Below, piece by piece: positions 39,236 through 49,514 of a stretch of DNA of 64,000 nt. Made by a program: the position numbers and the translations under genes. The stretch is taken from the NCBI GenBank assembly GCA_964637835.1, contig CAZWYF010000013.1:16337-80336 (forward strand), in the 5' to 3' direction. Within the stretch, counting starts at the first letter, position 1. Every line of letters begins with the position of its first letter. The notes beneath the pieces are model-generated. The model searched no databases. It saw only the letters and a program-made list of their open reading frames with translations, and was not told where the DNA came from. This DNA is from Glo-17 sp964637835. Lineage in GTDB: Bacteria; Krumholzibacteriota; Krumholzibacteriia; LZORAL124-64-63.

Positions 39236-41572
39236 TTACTCGCCCGGGTTCTTGTAGATCCCGCGATGGTTGCTGGCGGAGGTCCCGAGGTTGTGCGTCA
39301 CCGCGACCTTGAGGTCCTCGGTGTCGAACTCGACCTCGCTCTTGGTGATCGGGGCCTCTTCGCCGTCGAGGAACCCCAGCACCATCCCGCCGGCCGGGCC
39401 GCCCGGCTTGGCAAATGCGTACCAGCCCTTGGTGACGCCGACGTTGTCCAGCCGGGCCGTGGAGACCACCTTGAAGCGGCTGCGCCAGATGTTTTCGAGG
39501 TCGGTGTCGTCGATGTCCCGCTCGCTGGAGACCAGGCGGTTGGTCCGCACGTGCTGGGTCTTGGGCACCAGCAGCACCTCCGGCTCGATGTCGAGCACGG
39601 CAGCGCCGCCGTCGCCGTCGGTCTCGGTCTGTAGGCCGGTCTGCTGCGCCATGGCCACGAAGCAGGCCTCCAGCGTGGCCGAGCTGGGCACGCCCACGTT
39701 GTCGCCGGCGGCGAGGTTGCCGTGATTGGAGTGGAACAGGGCGTCCCCGTCGGACATGGCGCCGTTGGCCACCAGGTAGGCAACCACCAGATCGTCCTCC
39801 TTGCGACGGGCCGACGTGACAAGCATTCTCGGCCACTTACTGAAGACGCTCTTGTCGTCGTTCTTCAGCATCTGCTTGGTGAACCGCAGGCCGCGGGCGA
39901 AGCGGGTGACCGCGAGGGTCTCCTTGCCTTCCCGCATCCGGGCGTAGCGGATCTCCCCGTGCTCATCGAGGCTCAACAGGTCCGGGCCTTCCGAGACGGT
40001 CACCAGCGACTTGGAGCGGTAGTCGGGGTTGGTGTCCCGGTCGCAGAACAGCGGCCAGATCACCGACGGCTCCATCTCGTGGTACATCGCCTGGATGGAC
40101 TTGCGAATGGTGTTCTCCAGGATGTACGGGAAATCGGCCGTTCCCTGGGCCAGGAAGCTCATGTCGCCGGTGACGCCCGCCAGTCGACGGGGGTTCATGG
40201 CCAGCTCGAGGATCTGCGTGTCGCCCATGTCGATCACGCCCTGGAGCCCGACCTGGCTGAGGTACTTCCGGGCCATGTTCATCAGCCCCAGCGGCTGGAA
40301 CTGCCGGGCCCTCTCGTGCGGGTCGCGCCGCTGCAGGCGGCCCTCGCCGTCGCGAACGGCCCCGCCGGTGGGCGTGAACTCATAGAGCTGCACGCCGCTG
40401 CTCAGAAGCAGAGCGTCGCTCATGGCCGCCCCGAGGCTGGAGAGGTTGCGGTCCTCGCCGACCTGGATGTTGCGGCCGCCGCCGGTGGGCACCGGCTGGT
40501 TCTGCCGGGCAAGTTCTTCGAGCATGGCGTCCTTGATGGCGCCCACCGCCCGGCCGCTGGTCATCTGGGTGCGCACCCAGTCCAGGTCGCGGCCGAACTG
40601 CTCGGCCAGGCCGATGATCTGCGCCTCGCGCGTGCCCGTCTGGGCGAGCTGCTCCTGTCCGCCGCCGTCGCCTCCGGTGTTCTGCCCGGTGGGCTGGTTG
40701 GCCGGCGTGTTCGTCGGCTGGGGGTTGCCGCCGCCGCCGCCGCTGCGCAGTTGGGTCTGCGGGGTACCGACGCCCAGTTCGGTCTTCCAGTCGACCTGCT
40801 CGCCATTGGCCAGCCGGTCGGCGATGGTTCGATGATTGCCCCCGAGCGCCTCGCGGAAGGCCTCGGCCGTTTCGTCGCTGGCGTCCGTCGCCAGTCCCAG
40901 GTGCTGCAGGAACTTCTTGAGCTCGTCCATCGTTCTCGCTCCTTGTTTGGTGTCCGGCACATCCGTGCGCTCGGGTCGTGGTTTGCTCAGCAGGCCGCCG
41001 GGGTTGGCGGCCGGGTCATCGGTGAAATCCGCGGCCAGCACGTCCTTGACCCGCCCGAAGGGGGCCAGGCTCTGTCCGTTCTCGTCGGTTCGCTCCTCGA
41101 AGGGGCCCCGCTCGAAGACGATCGAGAGTCCAACGTCCTCCGGGGCGTGGGTGGCCAGGTCCACCAGCCAGCTCCATAGGTCGCCCCGCGGGCTGCTCTT
41201 GGCGTAGGGCCCCAGTTGCAGGTTGCCTCGCACGCGGTCGCCCTCGACGCGGGTGTCCGGCAGGATCCGCCCCACCAGCGACCAGGCGCCGTCCTCGGAG
41301 CCCAGGAAGCTCATCGGGTGGCCCACGCGGACCTTCACGCCGTTGGGGTGGGCGTTGATCGACTCGGAAACCTGCGCCAGCATGACGTCGTCCACGTCGA
41401 ACCCGTGCCCGACGGCCGGGCCTCGGGTGATGATCGAGAGGTTACCGATCAGCCCTTTCTCGGCGTCGACGTCCAGGTCCTCCTCCGACCGCACGGCGGC
41501 CAGGCGCAGGACGTCGGTGGTCGGGGGTTCGGACAAGCGGACGATGGATTCAAGTTCGTTTGGGTTGCTCAT
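39236..41572 (-). CDS. Prohead protease-scaffold-capsid fusion, second copy
   Basis: Same protein as 269-2605, with the internal start at 40930. Confidence 0.85.
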   Translation of the reverse strand: MSNPNELESIVRLSEPPTTDVLRLAAVRSEEDLDVDAEKGLIGNLSIITRGPAVGHGFDVDDVMLAQVSESINAHPNGVKVRVGHPMSFLGSEDGAWSLVGRILPDTRVEGDRVRGNLQLGPYAKSSPRGDLWSWLVDLATHAPEDVGLSIVFERGPFEERTDENGQSLAPFGRVKDVLAADFTDDPAANPGGLLSKPRPERTDVPDTKQGARTMDELKKFLQHLGLATDASDETAEAFREALGGNHRTIADRLANGEQVDWKTELGVGTPQTQLRSGGGGGNPQPTNTPANQPTGQNTGGDGGGQEQLAQTGTREAQIIGLAEQFGRDLDWVRTQMTSGRAVGAIKDAMLEELARQNQPVPTGGGRNIQVGEDRNLSSLGAAMSDALLLSSGVQLYEFTPTGGAVRDGEGRLQRRDPHERARQFQPLGLMNMARKYLSQVGLQGVIDMGDTQILELAMNPRRLAGVTGDMSFLAQGTADFPYILENTIRKSIQAMYHEMEPSVIWPLFCDRDTNPDYRSKSLVTVSEGPDLLSLDEHGEIRYARMREGKETLAVTRFARGLRFTKQMLKNDDKSVFSKWPRMLVTSARRKEDDLVVAYLVANGAMSDGDALFHSNHGNLAAGDNVGVPSSATLEACFVAMAQQTGLQTETDGDGGAAVLDIEPEVLLVPKTQHVRTNRLVSSERDIDDTDLENIWRSRFKVVSTARLDNVGVTKGWYAFAKPGGPAGGMVLGFLDGEEAPITKSEVEFDTEDLKVAVTHNLGTSASNHRGIYKNPGE

Positions 41573-43218
41573 CGGTCACTCCGGATGGCATCGAGGATCA
41601 GTTCCATGCCGATGCGGTTGAGGTCATCGTCGGCCATGTCGGCCGGCGCCTTTCCCGGGCGGGGCTCGCGGGGGTCGGTCCCGCCGGAGGGGGCATTGAT
41701 GCCGGGCACTTCGATCTGGTTGCGATCGGCGATGTCCCTCGCTTCGCCGAAGGCCGCGTACACGTCGCGGATGTCCTGGCCGAGCTCGTTGAGGATGTGC
41801 TGTGGCGGCTTGAGCTTCAGACCCTGCAGCAGCTTCATGGCCGCGGCGTACTTCGCGAGGTCGATCGGCGGCTTGGCCGGGCCCTGCCAGTCGGTCTGCA
41901 GGTAGGCTCGCCGCCAGCGCCGGTTCTCCAGGAACCCGGGTGCGTTGAGTTTGCCTTCGGTGACGGCGTAGGTCACGAACCGCTGGCGGACCCACTGCAG
42001 GGTCTTCTGGATGAACAGCACCTGCTGGATCGGGTCGGTCTCGGCGTAGATGTCCAGCTTCGCCTGCCGCTGGGAGCTGAAATTCCCATCCGCGTACCAC
42101 CGGGCGACCGTGGTCAGATCGAGACCCGCCCCGGCCGAGATCCCCTTGAGCTGCTGAGCCACGTAGTTGCCGTATTCGCTGTTGGGATTGCTGGACGGCG
42201 CGAACTTCACCTCATGGCCCTGGGGCACGTAGGGAAACACGCCCGGTTCCACGACCACGCGCATCTCGTTGCTGTTTTCCGCCGAGGGTTGTCCGCTGCC
42301 GGCGGCGCCGATGCGCTTGGCGATCTCGCCGGGCAGACCCGACGGCCCGCCTCCCCCGGTCCGTTGCATGAAGCCGGTGTAGGCGGCCTCCGTGCGGGCC
42401 TTGATGGCCATGTACTGTTCGTACATCGCCAGGTTCCGCAATTTTCGGAGCACCGTGCTCATCCAGGGCAGCCCGCGTTTCTGGCGGATGCGGTCTTTTC
42501 GGAACAGATGCCGCGCCCGCTCGGCCGGCACGCGGACGCTCTGGCTGGCGTAGTCGTCCAGCGGATGCTCGCGAACGTACACGTGGTAGGCCAGCGGGGC
42601 GCCGTAGTCGTCCACCTCGACGCCGTCGATCACGCGTCGGCCGTTGTGTTCGGTCTTGACCGTGTCGAACTGCTCGGCCTCGATCTCCTGGAGGTTCAGA
42701 CCCACCCCGTTGGGCATCCGCCGGTAGTTCTCCACCAACAGCACGCCCCCGGCGGCGAACAGTTCATTGCACCACAGCCACTGTTTCTCGGCGAAGACGC
42801 AGGTCTTCTCGGTGTCGCACAGCTCGGGGCTGGCGATCCAGTCCTGCCACAGGGCGTCAAGGGCCTGGTTCCAGCCTTCCAGCGGCTTGCCCGTTCCCGG
42901 GTGACGCGCCGCCGACCGGGCAGTGATGCCGCTGCCGACAACGTATCGCCGGTATCCGCCCTGGGCGCTGCGGGCGAAACCGTCGTCCCGGCAGGCCTGC
43001 CTGCTGCGGGCCAGCAGGATGTCCAGATCCTCAAGGATCTCCTGGTCGGCCGTGGCCAGGTTCGTCCGCCAGTCCCGGGTAGTCCGATCCCGTCGGGCCC
43101 CGTCGTGGATGGTCAGGGCGTCCCGCCGGCGGCGATTGGCCTCGCGGACCATGGCGGCCCGGCATTCCTGCTCCCACTGCAGGCGGGTCATGTTGGCGGG
43201 GGCCAGAGCGGCGGTCAT
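41569..43218 (-). CDS. Portal protein, second copy
   Basis: Same protein as 2602-4251. Confidence 0.92.
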   Translation of the reverse strand: MTAALAPANMTRLQWEQECRAAMVREANRRRRDALTIHDGARRDRTTRDWRTNLATADQEILEDLDILLARSRQACRDDGFARSAQGGYRRYVVGSGITARSAARHPGTGKPLEGWNQALDALWQDWIASPELCDTEKTCVFAEKQWLWCNELFAAGGVLLVENYRRMPNGVGLNLQEIEAEQFDTVKTEHNGRRVIDGVEVDDYGAPLAYHVYVREHPLDDYASQSVRVPAERARHLFRKDRIRQKRGLPWMSTVLRKLRNLAMYEQYMAIKARTEAAYTGFMQRTGGGGPSGLPGEIAKRIGAAGSGQPSAENSNEMRVVVEPGVFPYVPQGHEVKFAPSSNPNSEYGNYVAQQLKGISAGAGLDLTTVARWYADGNFSSQRQAKLDIYAETDPIQQVLFIQKTLQWVRQRFVTYAVTEGKLNAPGFLENRRWRRAYLQTDWQGPAKPPIDLAKYAAAMKLLQGLKLKPPQHILNELGQDIRDVYAAFGEARDIADRNQIEVPGINAPSGGTDPREPRPGKAPADMADDDLNRIGMELILDAIRSDR

Positions 43219-43472
43219 GCGGACGGCTCCCCGAATTCGACCAGGGGCGTCTGGTGCTGACCGGCCTCGGTCAGGGCATCCTGCTGCAGCTCGGCCTTCA
43301 GGGACCGCAGCCACTGGATGTGGCGGCGGAGTTCATCCAGATCGCGGAAGGTGTAGGATCGGCCGTTGAAGGAGAACTGCGATTCGCCCGCGTGGAAGGC
43401 GGAGAACGCATCGGCAACGGCCTGGTCGATCTGGTCGAGAGTGATGGCCATGACAGGGTCATTGTCGGCCAT
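43215..43472 (-). CDS. gpW-like connector, second copy
   Basis: Same protein as 4248-4505. Confidence 0.7.
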   Translation of the reverse strand: MADNDPVMAITLDQIDQAVADAFSAFHAGESQFSFNGRSYTFRDLDELRRHIQWLRSLKAELQQDALTEAGQHQTPLVEFGEPSA

Positions 43473-43578
43473 CTCACGCGCCGCGGAAAAGGGGGCGGTT
43501 TATACGGCGCGTAAACAAAGCGGAGATTTTCTTTGACGCGCACGAGCGTGCCTTCCATGCTCAGCCACTTGCGGGAGG

Positions 43579-43821
43579 CTATCGGCCGTGGACTTCATCG
43601 AGGTTCCGCTGGATCTCCCGGACCTCCGTGTCCGAGAAGAATGCCAGCGTTTCCATCATGAGTTCGCGAACGTGTTCCAGCGACCCGACGCTCGCCCAGG
43701 TGACCTCGCCCGCGTCGGACTTCTCAAGCTCCAGCTCGATCCAGTCGGCCAGGCTGGCAATGTCGCCCCGGGCCCGATCGAAGGCGGCCCCTATCGCGTT
43801 CTTGTGCTTTGTGGCAGGCAT
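43579..43821 (-). CDS. Small acidic protein, second copy
   Basis: Same protein as 4612-4854; function unknown. Confidence 0.6.
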   Translation of the reverse strand: MPATKHKNAIGAAFDRARGDIASLADWIELELEKSDAGEVTWASVGSLEHVRELMMETLAFFSDTEVREIQRNLDEVHGR

Positions 43822-43841
43822 GCGTGCGTTCCTCCGGCCGC

Positions 43842-44123
43842 TCAGTCGGCCAATCGTCGGATCTCGCTGAAGTACTCATGGATCATGCTGTTGGTGCCCC
43901 TGCCGCCGTCCATCGCCTCTTGGAGCTGCGTGGCCATGGCGAACTGGGCGGCCTTGTCGCGATCACTGTCAACCCCGACGGTCGTTCGTCTGGTGCCTTC
44001 TGGGGTGTGCATTTCGAGCGTGATGGCGGGTGCCCCGGGGGCCCGATGCAATGTCGCGGTCGCCGACGGCAGGGCTTCTGGTCGGTGGGTTTCGGCGGTG
44101 AAGTCGATCCTGGACACGATCAT
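43842..44123 (-). CDS. Small protein, second copy
   Basis: Same protein as 4875-5156; function unknown. Confidence 0.65.
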   Translation of the reverse strand: MIVSRIDFTAETHRPEALPSATATLHRAPGAPAITLEMHTPEGTRRTTVGVDSDRDKAAQFAMATQLQEAMDGGRGTNSMIHEYFSEIRRLAD

Positions 44124-44242
44124 GTGTGGCTCCTTTCCGTTTGGTTGGACACCCATTAAGCCATGGAAACGGCCCGTTGCTAAGCCTGATTCCTGCGTCA
44201 TTTGCAGATTTCCTGCCGCAACGGGCCGCCATGGCCATGGTG

Positions 44243-45697
44243 TCACCGACGGGCCTTGCGACTCTTCGCAGACCGGCTGCCGTCGGCGGGATGAACGTCG
44301 GGGCGGTCGCTGCCCCATTCGCCTCGGCCGCGGCCGTCCCGCGGCTTGCGACCGGTCATCCGTTTGGCCTTACGGCCGGTGAAGTCCTCCCAGCGATTGA
44401 CGATGACGTCGCAGTAGGCTTCGTCGATCTCCATCAGCAGCCCCCGTCGGTCGGTCTGCTCACAGCCGATGAGCGTGCTGCCGGACCCTCTGAAGAGATC
44501 CAGCACGCGCTCACCCGGCTTGGAAGAGTACTCGATCGCCCGGACAGCCAGCTCGACAGGCTTCTCGGTCAGATGGACCATCGACTGGGGGTTGACCTTC
44601 TTGACATGCCACAGGTCGGTGGCGTTGTTCGGGCCGTGGAAACTGTGCCCCGCTCCTTTCTTCCAGCCGTAGAAGCAGATCTCGAACGCGCCCATGAAAT
44701 CCTTGCGCGTGAGCACCGGGTGCTGCTTGTCCCAAACGATGCCCTGGCTGAAGTACAGCCCGGCCGCCTTGAGCGGTGCTGGGTAGTTGCCGAGGTTGGC
44801 ATATCCGCCCCAGATGTAGAACGACCCGCCTGCCTTGAGCACACGCGAGGCATTGGCGAACCACGCCAGCAGCATCTCGTCGAAGGCCTCCTCGGTGACG
44901 AAGTCGTTCTCCAGCGGGCGGTCCTTGGCCCGCATCTTCTTGTGTGTGGCATTGCCCTTCTCGGGGTGCCTGGCAAGGTCCATCTTCTGGTGATGGGTGC
45001 GATTGAAGGACGAATTGCCGGCGGCGATCGCATTGTTGCTGCGGGGCTCGACCTTGACGTTGTACGGCGGGTCCATGTTCACCAGATCGATCACTTGGTG
45101 ATTCCGTAAACGGTCCAGATCGGTCGTGCTCGCCGAATCGCCACACATCAGCCGGTGGTCGCCCAGCTGCCAGATGTCGCCGCGGCGAGTTACCGGATCA
45201 TCCGGCGGCTCGGGCACATCGGCTTCCGCGACGCCCTCGTCGGGGTTGCCCATACAGATCCCCAGTTCCGCCAGATCATCGATGGAGAAACCGACCGCGC
45301 TGGGGTCGATGGACATCTCTTCGAGCTCCTGCAGTTGACGAGCCAGGAGCTCTTCATCCCACTCACTCAGATCACCGGTCCGATTGTCCGCGATGGCAAA
45401 CGCACGAATCTGCCGGGCAGAGAGATTGCTGCGGACAGCGGCAACGGTCTCCCACCCAAGAGCGCGGGCCGCCAGCAGCACCCCGTTGCCGGCCATCACC
45501 ATTCCGTCGGCCGACACGACCAGCGGCTTCTGCTGGCCGAACTGCTCCAGGCTGGCCCGGATCGCATCGAGATTCCGCTCGGGGTGCAATCGAGCGTTCT
45601 GCGGGTCCTCCTTCAGCCCTCTCACCTTCATCGCATGAGATCGAAGACCAGGGGCGATATGCCCCAGCCTCTTTACCTTCACTGACTCCTTTGACAT
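44243..45697 (-). CDS. ParB-domain DNA methyltransferase, second copy
   Basis: Same protein as 5276-6730. Confidence 0.92.
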   Translation of the reverse strand: MSKESVKVKRLGHIAPGLRSHAMKVRGLKEDPQNARLHPERNLDAIRASLEQFGQQKPLVVSADGMVMAGNGVLLAARALGWETVAAVRSNLSARQIRAFAIADNRTGDLSEWDEELLARQLQELEEMSIDPSAVGFSIDDLAELGICMGNPDEGVAEADVPEPPDDPVTRRGDIWQLGDHRLMCGDSASTTDLDRLRNHQVIDLVNMDPPYNVKVEPRSNNAIAAGNSSFNRTHHQKMDLARHPEKGNATHKKMRAKDRPLENDFVTEEAFDEMLLAWFANASRVLKAGGSFYIWGGYANLGNYPAPLKAAGLYFSQGIVWDKQHPVLTRKDFMGAFEICFYGWKKGAGHSFHGPNNATDLWHVKKVNPQSMVHLTEKPVELAVRAIEYSSKPGERVLDLFRGSGSTLIGCEQTDRRGLLMEIDEAYCDVIVNRWEDFTGRKAKRMTGRKPRDGRGRGEWGSDRPDVHPADGSRSAKSRKARR

Positions 45698-45828
45698 AGT
45701 ACCGCTTCACTTATGGCCGCCGTTGATGGTGATTAGGGATTGGCCGGGCGTGCAAAATACCGCCGAGGGGCAACTCGGCGGCGCTGCCGGTAGATATGGC
45801 TGCCACCGGCCGCGCCCGAGCCTTTTCT

Positions 45829-46482
45829 CTACAGCTTCAGCCGTCGTTTCAGCTCGCCGATGATGGCCTCGTCGTCCAGCCCCACCTTCTGGCGGAGCTT
45901 CTCCAGCCATTCCTCGTAGTCGACGCGGGGGACGGTGAACCGGTAGCCGCCGATCGTCACGACGGTGTCGGCCACCGTGCGGGTCCGGACCGGGGCGGCC
46001 GGCTCATCCGCCTCGGCCGGCTCGTCGACCTCTTCGAGTTCGGCCAGCAGAGCGGAGATCTCGTCCTCGTCGTAGCCGACCGCCTCGATGCTGATCGAGC
46101 TGTCCTGCAGGTCGGCCAGTTGCCGGGCCAGGACGTCCTCGTCCCACTCGGAGAACTCGGCCACGCGGTTGTCGGCGATGGCATAGGCCTTCCGCTTGGT
46201 GGGAGGCAGGTTCGTACGGACGGCGGCCAGGTGGGTCCACCCCAGCCGCTCGGCGGCCAGAAGCAGACCGTTCCCGGCGATCACCACGCCCTTGGGCCCG
46301 ACGACGACGGGCTTCTGTTGGCCGTACGCTTTGAGGCTGGCGGCGGCCCGGGCGATGCTCTGGTCGGCGTGGATCTTGGGGTTGTCCTCGTTGAGTTTGA
46401 GTTTCTCGATTGGCACGGCCAGCTCGCGGAGACCCGGAGCAATGGACCGCAGGTGTTTCGGTGTCGCTTGACGTTTCGCCAT
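45829..46482 (-). CDS. Stand-alone ParB-like protein, second copy
   Basis: Same protein as 6862-7515. Confidence 0.85.
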   Translation of the reverse strand: MAKRQATPKHLRSIAPGLRELAVPIEKLKLNEDNPKIHADQSIARAAASLKAYGQQKPVVVGPKGVVIAGNGLLLAAERLGWTHLAAVRTNLPPTKRKAYAIADNRVAEFSEWDEDVLARQLADLQDSSISIEAVGYDEDEISALLAELEEVDEPAEADEPAAPVRTRTVADTVVTIGGYRFTVPRVDYEEWLEKLRQKVGLDDEAIIGELKRRLKL

Positions 46483-46564
46483 GATGGATACATCCCTGTG
46501 ACCGCCGTGGGTGGATCCCTGCCGGCGGCGGCCACGGTTGCCGGCAGGGCGTCTGGATAATCGA

Positions 46565-46858
46565 CTACAGCGCGATCTTCGATCTCTTGCCGCATGCCAT
46601 GCACTTGAGGTAGCGAACCTGCTTCTGCTTGCTGGTCACCCGCCAGTACCCCACCTGCAGGCAATGTGGGCACCGCTTCTCTGCCAGGGTCTCGTTCAGT
46701 CTGGCTTTGGCCTTGCGGGCCTTCTTCGCCTTGCTCGTCTTGCTCGTCTTGGGCTGGGGCTCTTCCGCCGTATCGCGGTCGACCGCCGGCTGTTCTGTCT
46801 GCACGTCCTGGGGTTCCTGGGTGTCGTCTGTCTGCTCTACATTGGTGTTGGCGTCCAT
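46565..46858 (-). CDS. Zinc-ribbon protein, second copy
   Basis: Same protein as 7598-7891. Confidence 0.75.
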   Translation of the reverse strand: MDANTNVEQTDDTQEPQDVQTEQPAVDRDTAEEPQPKTSKTSKAKKARKAKARLNETLAEKRCPHCLQVGYWRVTSKQKQVRYLKCMACGKRSKIAL

Positions 46859-48855
46859 GCGTCTGACTCTCCTTCCTGAGTTCGATTCCGTTCGAGTTGT
46901 TCACGATGTTCCTGTTCCTGCTGGCGGATCTCCGCCTGTACGTCTTCGGGGGGCAACAGGTGCACGCCGGAGAGATAGGCCGCGGCGACCTGGTAGGCCT
47001 CGCAGTCGCGGTAGTCGTGGCGTGCCCCCGAGTGGACCGGCTTCCATCGCTCCACGGCCTGGCGACCGGGCTCGACCGTCTTGTGCACCGCCGCCATGTG
47101 CTGGTTGTAGTCCGGGTCGTTGGTCTGGTTCAGCAGCCACACCTCCGGGACCTCCGGTCTGGGACGTCGCTCGGTGGGCATGCCGGTGGCGATCAGGTCG
47201 GCCAGCAGGTCATTGCAGCGGTGCGTGTCCACCATCAGGCCGTTCAACTCGGAGGCGTCGAAGTTCGCCTTGCTCGATCCGGCCTTGCCCAGCGGGTTCT
47301 TCATTCGCCAGTAAAGCCCGTCGGTTCGGTTGCTGCTGGCGCCCTTGATCGCCATCACCTTCGCCTGGCGCGGAATCACCCAGCGGTAGACCTGCATCGT
47401 GCGCGACAGGTCGAGCCACTGGTCTTCGGTGCCCCCCGAGTCGATAAGCGCGTGGGCGATCTCCATCGGCCCCATGTCGGCGTCGGCAACGGGGTACGTG
47501 GTCAGGAAGAGCACGCGGTCCAGCTCGTCGAAGCTCATCAGCTTGCCATGCCAGACCCGCTGGGATCGCAGGTTGCTCCCCCACGCCCGCACAACGACGT
47601 AGAAGTGATCCGACTGCGTGTCGATAGTCGCCAGCAGCCGAAACGCCCACGGAGGCACCTTCCCGGCCGGCAGCGTCGCCCGGAAGCATTTCTGGGCGAA
47701 GATGTTCTTGCTGAAGCGCGTGACCTGGTTCTCAAACGGCACGCCGAGGGTTTCCGTGCGGAAGTTGAAGGACCGGTTCAGGTCACCCTCGGCCAGCAGG
47801 AACTCCGAGACCACGCTCGCCCAGCTCTCCCACAGGCAGTACAGCGCGGAGATCTGGAAGCCGACCCGCGTGCCGGTCGGCCAGCGGGTGACGGCCTCGG
47901 CGTCCTCGACCACTTCGCCCCAGTAGTCGACCACCTCGCCGCGCTCTGTCGTCCACCGTCCGGCCTGGACCATGGAGCGTTTCCGGTCCTCCTCGATCCG
48001 CTCACCGCAGTGGATGCATTCGTACCACGCCGCGCCGTTCTGCATGACCAGGTCGGCCCGCTCCCGCTTGTTGCGCGTCTTGTACTGCTCCCACTTCACC
48101 TGCGTCCAGATCAGCCGCTGGAACGCTCCGCAGTGGGGGCAAGGGACGTAGAACTGCAGCTTCACACTGGAGGCTTCATACAGCTGGTGGATCGCCCCGG
48201 CCGTCGTCGTCGGCGTGGATACGTTGATCTGCAGCCGACGGTCGCCGTACGTTCGCGTTCGCTTCCAGGTCCGGGCCACGGCGTCGGGCTCATCGCCCGC
48301 CCAGCTCTCGAACTTGTCGACCTCGTCGTTGAAGACCACGCGCATCGGGTCCGACGCCGTCGCCGTGGCAGATCCCGACCACATCAGGTGGAGCAGGAAC
48401 CCGTTGAGCAGACCGATCTGTTCGAGCTGCACGTCGCGAGTGGACGAGCTCAGCAGCTCACGCAAGACCGGGGTCCGCTTGAACAGGGGCATCAGCCGGT
48501 TCTTTACGATTTTGCGACCCTTGGTTCGGTTCGGCAGGCCCAGCCCCACCGGGTCCGGCTCCATGTGAGCCAGGTAACCCAGGATGTTCCGACCAGCCTC
48601 GGAGACGCCGATCTGGGCCGCCTTCATCACGTTGGCCTGCACCACGCCCGGCTTGAGCGGGATGTCCATGATCCCCTGCAGGTACGGGGCGTTGGCATTG
48701 CGGTAGGGCCCGGTGATGTCCGCATCGGCCTTGGTCAGTCGGCGATGGCGCTCGGCCCACTCACTGGGCCTGATCGGGTCGGCCGGGAGCCAGGCACCGC
48801 GTTCGCTCTCGGTCCACAGATCCGCCGGCGGCGCGTAGAGCTCACTAGTCGCCAT
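46837..48855 (-). CDS. terL: Terminase large subunit, second copy
   Basis: Same protein as 7870-9888. Confidence 0.95.
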   Translation of the reverse strand: MATSELYAPPADLWTESERGAWLPADPIRPSEWAERHRRLTKADADITGPYRNANAPYLQGIMDIPLKPGVVQANVMKAAQIGVSEAGRNILGYLAHMEPDPVGLGLPNRTKGRKIVKNRLMPLFKRTPVLRELLSSSTRDVQLEQIGLLNGFLLHLMWSGSATATASDPMRVVFNDEVDKFESWAGDEPDAVARTWKRTRTYGDRRLQINVSTPTTTAGAIHQLYEASSVKLQFYVPCPHCGAFQRLIWTQVKWEQYKTRNKRERADLVMQNGAAWYECIHCGERIEEDRKRSMVQAGRWTTERGEVVDYWGEVVEDAEAVTRWPTGTRVGFQISALYCLWESWASVVSEFLLAEGDLNRSFNFRTETLGVPFENQVTRFSKNIFAQKCFRATLPAGKVPPWAFRLLATIDTQSDHFYVVVRAWGSNLRSQRVWHGKLMSFDELDRVLFLTTYPVADADMGPMEIAHALIDSGGTEDQWLDLSRTMQVYRWVIPRQAKVMAIKGASSNRTDGLYWRMKNPLGKAGSSKANFDASELNGLMVDTHRCNDLLADLIATGMPTERRPRPEVPEVWLLNQTNDPDYNQHMAAVHKTVEPGRQAVERWKPVHSGARHDYRDCEAYQVAAAYLSGVHLLPPEDVQAEIRQQEQEHREQLERNRTQEGESDAWTPTPM

Positions 48856-49354
48856 GAGAGAAGTCCTCCAGTAGCTCGGTGATTCGCTGGGTGAGGATGG
48901 CCTCGATCTCGTCGCGGCTGGCGTTGACCAGCTGGGCCGACAGCGACCGGGGCAACGCCAGCAGGGATGACCGCACGGCGTGGATCTGACGGAGGATCCG
49001 CTCCTGGCATTGCCGAGCGTCGTGCAGGTCGCCGGCCTCCTTCAGCCGCCGTTGCCGCACAGCCAGGGTCCGCTCGATCTTGTACTGGATGTCCGCCTTC
49101 TGCTTCGCGGTGAGCTCGCCGAACTCCGCCTTGCCGGCGGCGGCCTGGGCCATCCGCTTGCGGTAGGCCTTGGCCGGGTCGGGCTTGAGGTGGATCTCCA
49201 TCCATGACGTGACCTGCGAGACGTCCCAAGGCCCGGTGCGCGAGAACGGCCAGTCCGGACGGGCCAACCATTTGCGCACCGTCGACTCGGCCCGACCGAC
49301 CTGGCGGCCCAGAGAGCGAATCGACTTCGCTTTGCCGTGGTCCTTCCTTGCCAT
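48845..49354 (-). CDS. terS: Terminase small subunit, second copy
   Basis: Same protein as 9878-10387. Confidence 0.85.
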   Translation of the reverse strand: MARKDHGKAKSIRSLGRQVGRAESTVRKWLARPDWPFSRTGPWDVSQVTSWMEIHLKPDPAKAYRKRMAQAAAGKAEFGELTAKQKADIQYKIERTLAVRQRRLKEAGDLHDARQCQERILRQIHAVRSSLLALPRSLSAQLVNASRDEIEAILTQRITELLEDFSHGD

Positions 49355-49514
49355 CTCGCTGGTTCTCGTCTCCGTTCGTCCTGCGTTCACTGTGCCCCCA
49401 CTGAGGGGCACTTCGCCGCGAGGCCCGCATCAGCCCACTCGCCGATGCGCCCCTGCGGTACTGGTTTTCCGAGCCCCAAAAACTGCGAGGGACCGGGCCG
49501 TCCGATCACCCGCA